The notes beneath the pieces were generated by a model. That model was given only the letters and a program-made list of their open reading frames with translations. It did not search any database and was not told the origin of the DNA. Both the position numbers and the translations under genes were made by a program. A DNA stretch of 64,000 bases from Haemophilus parainfluenzae (lineage in GTDB: Bacteria; Pseudomonadota; Gammaproteobacteria; Enterobacterales; Pasteurellaceae). The stretch lies in assembly GCF_036288925.1 (NCBI RefSeq), contig NZ_CP127167.1, positions 1,736,001 through 1,800,000 of the forward strand, in the 5' to 3' direction. Positions 1-7,588 of the stretch are shown here, piece by piece. Within the stretch, counting starts at the first letter, position 1, and each line of letters starts with the position of its first letter.

Positions 1-183
1 TATAAAACTCTAAATCGTGCAGAGCAAATCAAATGGCAAAAATACCGCCAACGTAAATTAGAACAAAGTGCGGTTAAATTTGAAGAAAGTTTACAACGGT
101 TAGTAGAGGAATATTCGGATAATCCAATTAAGCTAAATTTACTGCAACAGATTTATGAATACGGAGCAAAACTGTTATCTTAA
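1..183 (+). CDS. C-terminal end of an unidentified protein (partial)
   Basis: An open frame enters from the left edge and stops with TAA at 181-183, giving about 60 residues rich in Gln, Lys, Glu and Leu (for example KWQKYRQRKLEQ near the edge). The composition suggests amphipathic helices with no membrane segment. A strong rho-independent terminator follows 43 bases later, consistent with the true end of a gene. An uptake-signal core lies inside the coding sequence near position 65. I do not recognise the family, and nothing visible decides its function. Confidence 0.6.
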   Translation, partial: YKTLNRAEQIKWQKYRQRKLEQSAVKFEESLQRLVEEYSDNPIKLNLLQQIYEYGAKLLS

Positions 184-225
184 TCTTATACATATCGTGA
201 CATAGTCACACGAATACTATTCATC

Positions 226-262
226 AAAAACGTAAATCTTATTCCCTAAGATTTACGTTTTT
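226..262 (+). terminator. Rho-independent terminator of the left-edge gene
   Basis: A 16-bp perfect stem (226-241 with 247-262) closes a five-base loop and ends in a T-rich run. The stem contains CGTAAATCTTA and its complement. It is A/T-symmetric at both ends, so it could work in both directions. Confidence 0.8.
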
Positions 263-301
263 CTTTTTCAAATCTGATGATATTCACCTCATAAAATAAC
301 G

Positions 302-702
302 CAGAATTCACGTAGCGTTGTCATTATTTGATATATATAAACTTCTTTATTTTTTCCTTACATAACAATTTTAGAGTGTATAAATCATTATTTAATCTTA
401 TTGCAAGGTATTGTGAAGCTAGATTTTGCATCGTTTGAGTGATATTCGCACCTTGTGTATAACCCTGTGATTTATTTAACCCGTAGTTTCCGCTAACCTG
501 ATAACTAATTTCGCATAATGCATATTATGTTAAATCGAACATGTAAATATGTCACAAATCAAAATAGATAACTATCCTACTTTCATGCTCTGGTCAAAAT
601 AAGGTGATTTGCGGTTATGGATATAAAAGAAATAAATGGATGTCTTTGTGATGGAATAATTAAATTAGAATGAAATTTTGAGATAACGCTACGTGAATTC
701 TG
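302..702. repeat. 401-bp interval bounded by an 18-bp perfect inverted repeat
   Basis: CAGAATTCACGTAGCGTT at 302-319 is found as its exact complement at 685-702. Between the copies I see no intact gene. On the minus strand, roughly 335-535, there is a stretch of about 65 codons without stops (it reads SYQVSGNYGLNKSQGY in part) but no start codon, which looks like a coding remnant. The arrangement resembles a small non-autonomous element or a decayed insertion sequence, but no target duplication or transposase motif was recognised. The remainder of 263-946 is AT-rich intergenic DNA holding the ferritin promoter region. Confidence 0.45.
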
Positions 703-749
703 AATACAATTGCGTACATCAATTCTGCAGATTTCATCATTTTTGATCT

Positions 750-881
750 GATAATGAGAATTTATTTTATACATTTTACATAAATGAGAATAATTAACGT
801 TGATTTTTCTTTTATTATTAGTGGCTTATAAAAATAATTTTAAAAAAAATGCTTGATTATTCTCATTTGTGGAATTAGAAT
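750..881 (+). promoter_or_regulatory. Ferritin operon promoter with Fur-like sites
   Basis: A candidate promoter has -35 TTGATT (853-858), a 17-bp spacer and -10 TAGAAT (876-881). AAATGAGAATAATT (782-795) recurs inverted at 855-868, overlapping the -35 and spacer, and a third related site GATAATGAGAAT lies at 750-761. These resemble Fur boxes built on NATWAT hexamers. Iron regulation of ferritin is expected. A Fur site across the promoter would repress in iron-replete cells, the opposite of the usual ferritin pattern, so the direction of control is uncertain. Confidence 0.45.
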
Positions 882-952
882 GCACACCGATGACAAGTTA
901 AGCAGTCTTGTTTTTATTTTTAATCTCTACTTAATAAGGAAAGGAGTTGGTT

Positions 953-1438
953 ATGCTTAATAAAGCAATCGCAGATAAGTTAAATGAGCAGATCAATTTA
1001 GAGTTCTACTCTTCTAATGTTTATTTACAAATGAGTTCTTGGTGTAGTAAACACGGTTACGAAGGTGCTGCAGCATTTTTACTTCGTCATGCTGATGAAG
1101 AATTAGAGCATATGCAAAAATTATTTCAATACGTAAATGAAACTAGTGGTATGCCACTTTTAGGTAAAATTGATGCACCTAAAAATGACTATAAATCACT
1201 TAAAGAAGTATTTGAAACCACACTTGAACATGAAAAACTCGTTACTTCTAAAATTAATGAATTAGTTGAAGTGACTTTTGCAAACAAAGACTATTCTACT
1301 TTTAACTTCTTACAATGGTACGTTGCAGAACAACACGAAGAAGAAAAATTATTCAATAGCATTATTGATAAATTTAACTTGTTGGGTGAAGACGGTCGTT
1401 CGCTTTACTTTATCGATCGTGATTTAGCAACATTATAA
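953..1438 (+). CDS. ftnA: Ferritin, first of a tandem pair
   Basis: A 161-residue non-haem bacterial ferritin, which oxidises and stores iron as a mineral core in a 24-subunit cytoplasmic shell. The start is ATG 953, preceded by GGAG at 943-946; a TTG two codons upstream is less likely. The N-terminal helix [17 protein letters not shown] carries the ferroxidase Glu. HADEELEHM supplies the Glu-x-x-His motif, and [10 protein letters not shown] gives further metal ligands in the fourth helix. It lies 20 bases before a close paralogue and is surely co-transcribed with it. Length and motifs match the Haemophilus ferritin pair (rsgA/ftnA type). Confidence 0.95.
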   Translation: MLNKAIADKLNEQINLEFYSSNVYLQMSSWCSKHGYEGAAAFLLRHADEELEHMQKLFQYVNETSGMPLLGKIDAPKNDYKSLKEVFETTLEHEKLVTSKINELVEVTFANKDYSTFNFLQWYVAEQHEEEKLFNSIIDKFNLLGEDGRSLYFIDRDLATL

Positions 1439-1458
1439 TTTTAGAAGGAGAATACAAA

Positions 1459-1959
1459 ATGTTATCAGCAAACGTAATCAAATTATTAAATGATCAAATG
1501 AACCTTGAGTTCTACTCTTCAAATCTTTACTTACAAATGAGTGCATGGTGCGAACAAAATGGTTTTGAAGGTGCAGCTAAATTCTTATCAGAACACGCTG
1601 CAGAAGAAATGCAACACATGCGTAAATTATTCACTTATTTGAATGAAACTGGTGCTTTAGCGGTAATCACTGCAATTGAAGCACCTGCGCATGAGTACAA
1701 ATCATTAAAAGAAATCATTGAATTAACTTATAAACACGAAAAATTGATCACAAGTAAAATCAATGAATTAGTGGGTAAAACTTTTGAAGAAAAAGACTAC
1801 TCTGCATTCAATTTCTTACAATGGTATGTTGCAGAACAACACGAAGAAGAGAAATTATTCAGCGGTATTTTAGACAAATTAAATCTTCTTGGCGAAGATG
1901 GCAAAGGCTTATTCTTAATCGATAAAGATTTAGGTAACCTTGCTGGTCAAACCGCTTAA
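1459..1959 (+). CDS. ftnB: Ferritin, second of a tandem pair
   Basis: A 166-residue ferritin closely resembling the preceding gene; the two probably co-assemble into mixed shells. Ferroxidase ligands are visible in [22 protein letters not shown] and [10 protein letters not shown], as in the first copy. ATG 1459 has a strong AAGGAG Shine-Dalgarno sequence at 1445-1450. The C-terminal tail is slightly longer, ending AGQTA. A hairpin terminator follows 13 bases after the stop, so the two ferritins form a complete transcription unit under the upstream promoter region. The symbol for the second copy varies between genomes. Confidence 0.95.
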   Translation: MLSANVIKLLNDQMNLEFYSSNLYLQMSAWCEQNGFEGAAKFLSEHAAEEMQHMRKLFTYLNETGALAVITAIEAPAHEYKSLKEIIELTYKHEKLITSKINELVGKTFEEKDYSAFNFLQWYVAEQHEEEKLFSGILDKLNLLGEDGKGLFLIDKDLGNLAGQTA

Positions 1960-1971
1960 TTAGATAATCAT

Positions 1972-2003
1972 AAAGCTTAGTAGAACTACTAAGCTTTTAT
2001 TTT
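1972..2003 (+). terminator. Terminator of the ferritin operon
   Basis: Perfect 12-bp stem AAAGCTTAGTAG / CTACTAAGCTTT with a two-base gap at its centre, followed by TTATTTTA. It sits directly after the second ferritin stop. Confidence 0.8.
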
Positions 2004-2107
2004 ACTCATAAATTGTGACAACGTATCAATTATTTTAAACTTTCCTTTTATCCTTGATGCAAGTTGATGAAATTTAAAACAACCACACGTTTTTAATGAA
2101 ATTTTAC

Positions 2108-2135
2108 TTGCAACGAAGTCAGATAAACGTATAAT
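2108..2135 (+). promoter_or_regulatory. Promoter of tRNA-Leu
   Basis: TTGCAA (2108-2113) and TATAAT (2130-2135) are separated by 16 bp, and the tRNA begins 17 bases after the -10 box. Confidence 0.6.
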
Positions 2136-2151
2136 TCAAAACAGCCCAAAT

Positions 2152-2237
2152 GCCTGGGTGGCGAAATTGGTAGACGCAGCGGATTCAAAATCCGCCGGTG
2201 AATAACCGTGTCGGTTCGAGTCCGACCCTAGGCACCA
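2152..2237 (+). tRNA. leuX: tRNA-Leu (anticodon CAA)
   Basis: An 86-nt class II tRNA with encoded CCA. The acceptor arm GCCTGGG pairs with CCTAGGC through one G-T pair. The anticodon stem GCGGA/TCCGC encloses TTCAAAA, giving CAA. A long variable arm follows, and the T loop reads TTCGAGT. The sequence closely parallels the E. coli CAA leucine tRNA. Its 3' end is the prophage attachment site; the integrated copy keeps the whole tRNA intact on the left side. The symbol is by analogy. Confidence 0.95.
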
Positions 2238-2239
2238 CA
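2224..2239 (+). repeat. attL core, 16-bp direct repeat in the tRNA 3' end
   Basis: GACCCTAGGCACCACA is repeated exactly at 18495-18510. The left copy is the 3' end of tRNA-Leu including CCA. This is the standard signature of tyrosine-integrase insertion into a tRNA gene. Confidence 0.9.
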
Positions 2240-2244
2240 TTATA

Positions 2245-2275
2245 ATCCTCGTTCATTGAACGGGGATTTTCTTTT
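2245..2275 (+). terminator. Terminator after tRNA-Leu
   Basis: Ten-base stem 2245-2254 / 2258-2267 (one G-T pair) with a three-base loop and a T-rich tail, directly after the tRNA and inside the attL side of the prophage. Confidence 0.65.
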
Positions 2276-2383
2276 ATGCTTTTCTATTAATAAAATCAAT
2301 ACTTTACAGATTAAAACCATCACTTTTCCTCTCTCTTAATCTTATCCAGTATTGCAAGTTTTTATATATTTTTATGCACCAAT

Positions 2384-2401
2384 TACGCCAAAATTACGCC
2401 A
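2384..2401 (+). repeat. Candidate integrase arm-binding site (attL side)
   Basis: TACGCCAAAATTACGCCA, a tandem ACGCCA pair spaced by five bases, occurs here and exactly again at 18436-18453, just inside the other prophage end. Paired short repeats near both ends are typical of lambda-integrase N-terminal-domain arm sites. Confidence 0.6.
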
Positions 2402-2445
2402 AGCGGTTTAATTTATGGTGGTTTATATCTTAAAAGGTGTGAAAA

Positions 2446-3432
2446 ATGGCAACAGTTAGAAAGCGTGGTGAGAAATGGCGTGTTGAGATTTATCGAGACG
2501 ATATAAGAAAGTCTAAAACCTGCTCTACAAAGGCGGAGGCTGTCTTATGGGGAGCGGAAGAAGAAAAAAATAGAACTACAAGCTAAAGGCTTACAGCCTG
2601 AAACACTATTCTCTGATGTAATTAAGCGGTGTATCTAAATGAAATCACACCTACAAAACGAGGTGAAAAGCACGAATTCAACCGATTAACTAAGTTTTTA
2701 CGCCACCCTATAACTGATAAATATATTTCAGATGTAACAAGGCAGGATTTAGAGCTTTGGATAAATGAAAGATTGGAAACTGTGAAAGGCGAAAGTGTTC
2801 GCAGAGAGCTATCCACTATCGGACATATATTTAAGGTTACGCTGGAGCGATGGGGATACATTCAATCCTCCCCGATGGTTGGATTGCAACAGCCAAAAGC
2901 AAGCAAGCCAAGAACGCAAAGATTTACTCAGGAAGATATTGACGAGATAGTTAATATTAGTGGATATAACAAGAGTTTAAAAACAGCCAAAGCAAGAACT
3001 GGAGCTGCACTATTGTTTGCGATTGAAACAGCTATGCGAGCCGGTGAGATATGCGGATTAACTTGGGATAATGTAAGTCTAGAAAGAAAGACGGCTTATT
3101 TGCCAATGACGAAAAACGGCTCTTCTCGCACTGTTCCACTTTCAAAAAATGCGGTGAGAATACTGGAAAAGTTAAGAGATGAAATAGAACAAGGCGAAAC
3201 TTGCTTTCAAGTGAAATCAAATATACTTGATGCGACATTCAGAAAGTTAAAGAAAGCGGCTAATAGAGATGATTTACACTTCCACGACACTAGACGAGAA
3301 GCTTTGACGAGATTGGCTAAAAAGGTTGATGTGATGACTTTGGCGAAAATATCGGGGCATAAAGACATAAGGATTTTACAAAACGTCTATTACGCCCCGA
3401 ATATGGAAGAAGTTGCTGAACTTCTAGATTAA
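2446..3432 (+). pseudogene. int: Prophage tyrosine integrase, two frameshifts
   Basis: Site-specific recombinase that would have inserted the prophage at tRNA-Leu. ATG 2446 (AAAGG upstream) opens MATVRKRGEKWRVEIY, an N-terminal arm-binding domain, but the frame stops at 2584-2586. Reading continues in a second frame (IELQAKGLQPETLFSDVIKR), then a third from about 2629 to 3432. The first shift lies at an A7 run near 2563, the second near 2630. The catalytic domain is complete: Arg in AMRAGE, HDTRRE, SGHKD and the nucleophile Tyr in NVYYA. Inactive as read; two one-base sequencing errors would be the alternative. Confidence 0.85.
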
Positions 3433-4151
3433 GGCAGGGTTTCTGGGAACGGATCGTCCGTTATCCAACTGATAACAGGCATACGCATATAATCCATATC
3501 TTCAGCAGGCGGTTTATCTCTAAATCTCAACTCGATATAGTTGCTATCTCCTCTGCTTCCAACATACACTACTGCAATCTCATTGCCGTCATCACTATAA
3601 AATGGAAGCATAATAGGCACGGTGGCACGGAATCCTTGTGGTATTTGGAAACGTGGTAAAATATCCATTCGTTTAGCGTGGTTTTTTCTTGTGTATTTAG
3701 GATTATTACTTCCATAAAAAGAAATAGTATCCCAACGACCAGCACTAAAAGAACACTCTACTCTATCGTTCACTCGTCTTAGAGATATATGACCCCCTTT
3801 AACATTCACAGATGTTTTTGTCATTCGTCTAATGCCTGTATCGCCAGATACGACAACCCATTTTCTGCTCTGCTTCTGCCACAGATACGCTCCAACGCCA
3901 GCACCATTTGTTGAACTATAGAAAGTTCCGTTCGGCTCATCTCCTTTAATTTTATATTCATAGGATGTACGCCCATCTTCAGATCTAACAGGTGCTTGTG
4001 TTGTCTCAGGCTTATCTGGCCGCCCATTGCCAGTAATTATCATTGAACCACTGGATTGACTGCTACCACCCTCTGAAATTTTATTCTCAATTCGCTTAAT
4101 TTCAGTTCCTACAAATTCAGCGAATTCTGATATGTTCGCTTGAAATGTCAT
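3429..4151 (-). CDS. Phage tail fibre/tip-region protein
   Basis: A 240-residue protein read leftwards, probably a distal tail or receptor-binding component. The N-terminal 30 residues form a helix (ISEFAEFVGTEIKRIENKI), followed by a Gly/Ser linker and a beta-rich C-terminal half with SYEYKIKGDEPNGTFYSS and many aromatic and Asn residues. ATG 4151 overlaps the stop of the preceding tail gene by one base, so the two are translationally coupled. The stop lies within a few bases of the integrase stop, so the tail operon converges on int. The exact family is not recognised; the role is inferred from position and composition. Confidence 0.6.
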   Translation of the reverse strand: MTFQANISEFAEFVGTEIKRIENKISEGGSSQSSGSMIITGNGRPDKPETTQAPVRSEDGRTSYEYKIKGDEPNGTFYSSTNGAGVGAYLWQKQSRKWVVVSGDTGIRRMTKTSVNVKGGHISLRRVNDRVECSFSAGRWDTISFYGSNNPKYTRKNHAKRMDILPRFQIPQGFRATVPIMLPFYSDDGNEIAVVYVGSRGDSNYIELRFRDKPPAEDMDYMRMPVISWITDDPFPETLP

Positions 4152-4490
4152 TATTTATTGTAACCTCTGTTATAAGCTTCTTTTAAATTAACACCGTTTA
4201 GAGCCGTGAACTTCTGACTAAGCGTGGTTAATGCTTCATTGGCTTGTGAGATTTTTTGAATAAGCTTATTCAAGCCATCTTCGCCTGTTTTCATACCGTT
4301 TAACGCATCGGCTAATTCCTTAATGGTATCTAATTCAGCTGCTACATTACCGCCTAAGATTTCGCTTTTCGCATCGGTTTTCGCTTGATTTACAAGTTCA
4401 AGGATTTTTTTAGCGGATAAGGTTGAAGTTTCGTTAGTTGCGCTGTCGTTAATCCCTGCCACACTGCCAGATAACTAATCTAATAATCAT
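4151..4490 (-). pseudogene. Phage tail gene with 5' frameshift
   Basis: The natural start appears to be ATG 4490-4488, preceded by GGAGG at ideal spacing, reading MIIRLV and then stopping. One base removed after the sixth codon restores SGSVAGINDSATNETSTLSAKKI and the remaining 100 residues to 4151. Without the shift only an unsupported GTG at 4462 could start. The encoded protein is helical (ILELVNQAKTDAKSEIL, IKELADALNG), typical of the helical N-terminal parts of tail fibre proteins. It lies between a baseplate-like gene and the fibre gene. Function inferred. Confidence 0.6.
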
Positions 4491-4812
4491 CTCGCCTCCG
4501 TTATGTCGTGAATAAGCGTGAATTCACCGCCTGCGAGCGTTCTAATTAATCCTTGCGGACTGGTTCCCAGTTTGCGCTTTCCCACTTCGCCCCTAGCGTT
4601 TTATCGTGTGATAACGTAACGGTTACTAGATTTTCGCTTACAGTAATCTCGCCCGTTTCAGTTGACAACTTAATAATCTCGCCTTTCTTTGGCTCAATCC
4701 ACATATCGAACTTGCTACCAGATAAATCACTCTTCTGCTCGTTATCTTCTAAGATTTCAAACGTCCACCCGTCATCATCACCACGCACTGTTTCTAGCTC
4801 AATGTTTTCCAT
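4487..4812 (-). pseudogene. BppU-like baseplate protein, frameshifted near the 3' end
   Basis: ATG 4812 follows GGAGC and reads MENIELETVRGDDDGWTFEI, resembling the N-terminal domain of phage baseplate upper proteins (BppU/DUF2479 type). The frame ends early at 4546 with NWEPVRKD. In another frame the conserved-looking C-terminus QGLIRTLAGGEFTLIHDITE continues to TGA at 4487-4489, overlapping the next start. A single indel around 4555-4570 explains both pieces. Function is inferred from the family resemblance and the tail-gene context. Confidence 0.6.
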
Positions 4813-4876
4813 TTTTGCTCCAATAAAAAACCGCACCAAGATTGCTCAAAGTGCAGTTGATTTTAGTTAAGGTTGA

Positions 4877-5170
4877 TTAGATTACAATTTGACCGTTTTC
4901 TTTCAGATAAGCATAAATTCGTTCCAAATCAATCTGCGCTGTTGTTTTACCAATATCATCTTTGGTTAGTGGCTTACTCATTAGCTCTTTAGCTGCTGCT
5001 GCATCAATCCATTTGTAATCAGAGATGATTGGCGTGAAATTAGTAACCGAACCGTCACTATCTTCGCCCGTGCCTAATACATACTTGGCATTGATTGAGC
5101 TATCTTCTTGTTTGGAGTATGCAGCAATGGCTGAATACATTGGGTTTAAGATTTTGTTGAATGTTGTCAT
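4877..5170 (-). CDS. Hypothetical phage tail-cluster protein
   Basis: A 97-residue acidic protein starting at ATG 5170 after GGAGC. It contains no signal peptide or membrane segment; DYKWIDAAAAKELMSKPLTKDDIGKTTAQ suggests a small folded helical region. It lies just downstream of the truncated tape measure gene and upstream of the BppU-like gene, so a tail or baseplate role is likely. I do not recognise the family. Confidence 0.65.
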   Translation of the reverse strand: MTTFNKILNPMYSAIAAYSKQEDSSINAKYVLGTGEDSDGSVTNFTPIISDYKWIDAAAAKELMSKPLTKDDIGKTTAQIDLERIYAYLKENGQIVI

Positions 5171-5203
5171 ATTTGCTCCGTTTATTGATACATTGTTGTT
5201 GTG

Positions 5204-5779
5204 TTAGATAGCCAAAGCTTGACCGAACTGCATTAATGCCGCTTCTGATGACGCTTGTGCTGCACCTGATAAAGCAACTGCTTTTGATACGGTTTCTGTT
5301 AGTTCTACGACTTTTTGCTGACTAATATTTAAAGTATCAGCATTTTTTGCAAAACGTTGATAGATTTGAGCAGTTGCACCAACAGCTTGATTGGTTCGAG
5401 ACGATATATCAAACACGCTTTCTGTAGCCTGAGCCATTTCTGTCTGACTATGAGTCACTAGTCTAATACGGTTCTGTAGCTCAGTGTAGCTATCCATCAT
5501 CGCAATAGCTTGCTTTGACAAATCTTGCGCTCTACCTAAATTATCAAGGCGAAAACTCCATTTTGTTGTCGAATTGATGTTATTGGCAGCTTTCTCAATA
5601 TTATTTAAATATTGTGTTGTACGTTCTGAGAACTGACGTGCTTTTTCTTGAGCTCGAGAAAAATTAGCTTCAAATTGTCTAGTAAATTTTCGGGTCTGAT
5701 ACTCCGACTTACTCAATCCATTCTGAAATTGGACTGTATCGAGACTCAACCCAATGTATAAACTACCGAGTGATGACAT
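5204..5779 (-). pseudogene. Tape measure protein, N-terminal fragment
   Basis: ATG 5779 (GGAGA upstream) starts MSSLGSLYIGLSLDTVQFQNG, a typical N-terminus of siphophage tape measure proteins, which set tail length and span the tail lumen. The following coiled-coil segment (FEANFSRAQEKARQFSERT) and the conserved SSEAALMQFGQALA block are present. The frame then ends within two codons, at about residue 191. Full-length members usually run to many hundreds of residues, so most of the gene, and probably several tail genes, were lost in one deletion ending near 5207. Confidence 0.8.
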
Positions 5780-5793
5780 ATTTTCTCCAGAAA

Positions 5794-5819
5794 TAAAAAA
5801 AGCCCGCATATTGCGAGCT
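5794..5819 (-). terminator. Minus-strand terminator after the small membrane protein
   Basis: Stem AGCTCGCA / TGCGGGCT (one G-T pair) with a three-base loop, followed by seven T residues on the minus strand. It separates 5837-6100 from the tape measure fragment. Confidence 0.7.
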
Positions 5820-5836
5820 TTCTATATAAACACTAA

Positions 5837-6100
5837 CTATTTAATGATGACGTACTTAACTTCGTTTTCTTTTTCAATTTGCTGCAACACTTTATTTTCA
5901 GTTTTCTTTATAAAGAAAAACATAGCTACTTTTGCAAAAATAAAAAAGGCAATGTAGGCCAGAGAAACACCAAGTAAAATTTTTGTGGTTATGCCTGTTA
6001 CAGCCAAGATAAAAATAATAGGTAACACAAAGAATAAAGCGAAAAACGCAATAATCTCTTTGCTCAACCAATGGATAAGTTTAATTTCATCTTTAAACAT
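5837..6100 (-). CDS. Small two-helix membrane protein of the prophage
   Basis: An 87-residue protein starting at ATG 6100 with a near-perfect AGGAGG at 6108-6113. Two or three hydrophobic helices (IIAFFALFFVLPIIFILAV and IAFFIFAKVAMFFF) precede a charged C-terminal tail EKENEVKYVIIK. Its own terminator follows, and its position among tail genes is unusual, so it may be a moron: an accessory gene expressed independently in the lysogen. No family recognised; superinfection immunity is one possibility but is speculative. Confidence 0.65.
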   Translation of the reverse strand: MFKDEIKLIHWLSKEIIAFFALFFVLPIIFILAVTGITTKILLGVSLAYIAFFIFAKVAMFFFIKKTENKVLQQIEKENEVKYVIIK

Positions 6101-6193
6101 AACCCCTCCTTATTTACTTATCTATACTGTACAAAATACATTCATTTTAATCAATAGGGAGTAGCTAATTTTTTCAACTTTTTTACTAAACAA

Positions 6194-6500
6194 TCAACGA
6201 TTTAACAAATAAGACTCTACGCCATCATCTTCTTTATCTTCTGCCACCTTATTTTCATTGAAAAATGGCATTAAATCGCTCAATGTTGTGGCTTTCTGTT
6301 TTGGATCTTTATGAATTAACGCTAACAAATGAGCAATCTGTGCTGTGCGATAATCATCTCTCCATAAACCAAATGGCTGTTCTTGATAAAACAGCATATA
6401 TTCCTGAAAATGTTTTTCAGGCATTTGTTCGATTTCTTCTAATGTTTTACCCAACGCAAGCGATAGGGTTATTTGGAACTTGCGTCGGTCATTAAGTTTT
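6194..6500 (-). CDS. Tail assembly chaperone extension (GT-like), made by -1 frameshift
   Basis: Reads LNDRRKFQITLSLALGKTLEEIEQMPEKHFQEY and matches the T domain of lambda-type tail assembly proteins. There is no ATG and no ribosome-binding site; the only in-frame start is an unsupported TTG at 6454. The reading frame joins the upstream gene in the -1 frame at the slippery heptamer AAAAAAC (6496-6502). This is the arrangement by which lambda G and G-T are made. The GT product recruits tape measure to the tail tube. As the tape measure is truncated here, it is probably obsolete. Confidence 0.75.
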
Positions 6501-6876
6501 TTGGTTCATCCCCCATCAATGCGCGACTTAATTCTTCAGAAACTTCATTATCTAGGCTTGATAATGCTTTCAAGTCATCTTCATTTTCAAAATCAAACAA
6601 TAGATTGCCATCTTTATCACATAAGCGGAGGGCTAGATTTCTAGCTAAACGATATGGATCGTAAACTTTTCCTAATTGCTTACCTAACTCATCTGGATCA
6701 TCATAATCAAGCTCAACACCTTGTGCTTTTGCAATATCACACAATAGTTTGTGCTGGCCAAACAATCCACGGTTCACATCACCAACACTTAATGCTCTTA
6801 CATAGTACTTTTCGCCGAGAATTTCAATTTCGGTTACTTTAGGTTTATGTTGCAACAATTTCTTTCTCAAATCCAT
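6469..6876 (-). CDS. Tail assembly chaperone (G-like)
   Basis: A 135-residue protein starting at ATG 6876 with GAGGG upstream (MDLRKKLLQHKPKVTEIEIL). Its size, its place just upstream of the T-like frame, and the EYYVRALSVGDVN-type N-terminus fit the G-like tail assembly chaperones of siphophages, which coat the tape measure before tail tube polymerisation. The slippery heptamer lies eleven codons before its stop, so a fraction of ribosomes should continue into the GT extension. The reading frame appears intact. Confidence 0.7.
   Translation of the reverse strand: MDLRKKLLQHKPKVTEIEILGEKYYVRALSVGDVNRGLFGQHKLLCDIAKAQGVELDYDDPDELGKQLGKVYDPYRLARNLALRLCDKDGNLLFDFENEDDLKALSSLDNEVSEELSRALMGDEPKNLMTDASSK
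6496..6502 (-). other. Programmed -1 frameshift site A AAA AAC
   Basis: On the minus strand the zero-frame codons CCA AAA AAC form the canonical X XXY YYZ heptamer. After a -1 slip the next codon is CTT, which opens the T-like frame. The overlap lacks any other start signal for that frame. Confidence 0.75.
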
Positions 6877-6988
6877 TTTATTTACCCTCTTTTATGGTTA
6901 AAATTTACTTGCAGGTAAACTTCTCCTGCAATAAAGGTTAATCTAATAATTAAAGCCAAGAGCCGATCACTCTTGGCTTTTTTTATTT

Positions 6989-7171
6989 TTAAGCTACAGG
7001 TAAGTGATATTCCTGTTTTGTATGCTTAATAGTTGCACCGCTTTCAAATTTACCCATAGTTTCACCAGAGTAACCATTGCCAGATTTGAAATAACCAGTA
7101 GGGTTCTCCAATAATCGAATTAACGGTAAATTTCTTCTATCAACTCGTATTTTTGCGACTGGTCGATTCAC
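6989..7171 (-). pseudogene. Phage gene fragment (60 codons)
   Basis: An open frame reading NRPVAKIRVDRRNLPLIRLL and ending QEYHLPVA. The only start is GTG 7171 with no Shine-Dalgarno sequence, and an in-frame stop lies 15 bases upstream. Position just upstream of the chaperone genes is where lambda-like phages keep the major tail tube gene, so this may be its 3' remnant fused to a deletion junction. No family recognised. Confidence 0.4.
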
Positions 7172-7236
7172 TGTTGCTTTTTGGGATAGATATTAACAAG
7201 TGCAGTGATAATACCTATCGCCAAACTAAGCAACAT
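7168..7236 (-). pseudogene. Holin-like transmembrane fragment
   Basis: Reads MLLSLAIGIITALVNIYPKK, a single hydrophobic helix resembling the start of small phage holin or lysis-associated membrane proteins. Upstream in frame the residues VKLDLGDQNN appear without a start codon. It ends after 22 codons inside the next fragment, so it looks truncated by the same deletion. Confidence 0.35.
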
Positions 7237-7274
7237 AAGGTTATTCTGATCGCCTAAATCGAGCTTAACAGGAA

Positions 7275-7307
7275 TGAAAAAAGCCCCGACCGTTTCCGAT
7301 CAGGGCT
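7275..7307 (-). terminator. Minus-strand terminator upstream of the tail block
   Basis: An 11-bp stem (7282-7292 with 7297-7307, G-T pairs allowed) with a TTTC/GAAA tetraloop and six T residues on the minus strand. It would end transcription from the 45-codon gene at 7370-7507. Confidence 0.75.
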
Positions 7308-7369
7308 ATAAAATTCTTTCTTGCGTTTGCTATGCGCTAAAACCGCAATATAGTACATATAATACACTT

Positions 7370-7507
7370 TTAGTGTGCGCTGTCAAGCGGTTTATGAAGT
7401 GCGGTAATTAGTGATGACGTGTCACAAATATACCCATCGCAATCTTGGTTTAAATTGAGTTCGTATGCTGCCCATAACAACGCCACCGCAAAGATAATTC
7501 TGAACAT
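7370..7507 (-). CDS. Small secreted or membrane protein, 45 residues
   Basis: ATG 7507 is preceded by AAGGA. The product begins MFRIIFAVALLWAAYELNLN, one hydrophobic segment, then a short polar tail with two Cys residues (QDCDGYICDTSS) and ends at TAA 7370-7372. It could be a lysis-related or small envelope protein of the phage. It is followed by a good terminator. The family is not recognised. Confidence 0.5.
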   Translation of the reverse strand: MFRIIFAVALLWAAYELNLNQDCDGYICDTSSLITALHKPLDSAH

Positions 7508-7588
7508 AATTTATCCTTTTTCGTGAATTTGAGGTGTAAAAATCCGCCACACGATTTTTCAAAAGTGCGGTCGGATTTTGCGTTGTTT

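Noticed and set aside
583-774. 63-codon minus-strand ORF across the right arm of the 401-bp repeat
   Set aside because: It crosses the repeat arm and the AT-rich ferritin upstream region, has no ribosome-binding site, and shows no domain-like pattern.
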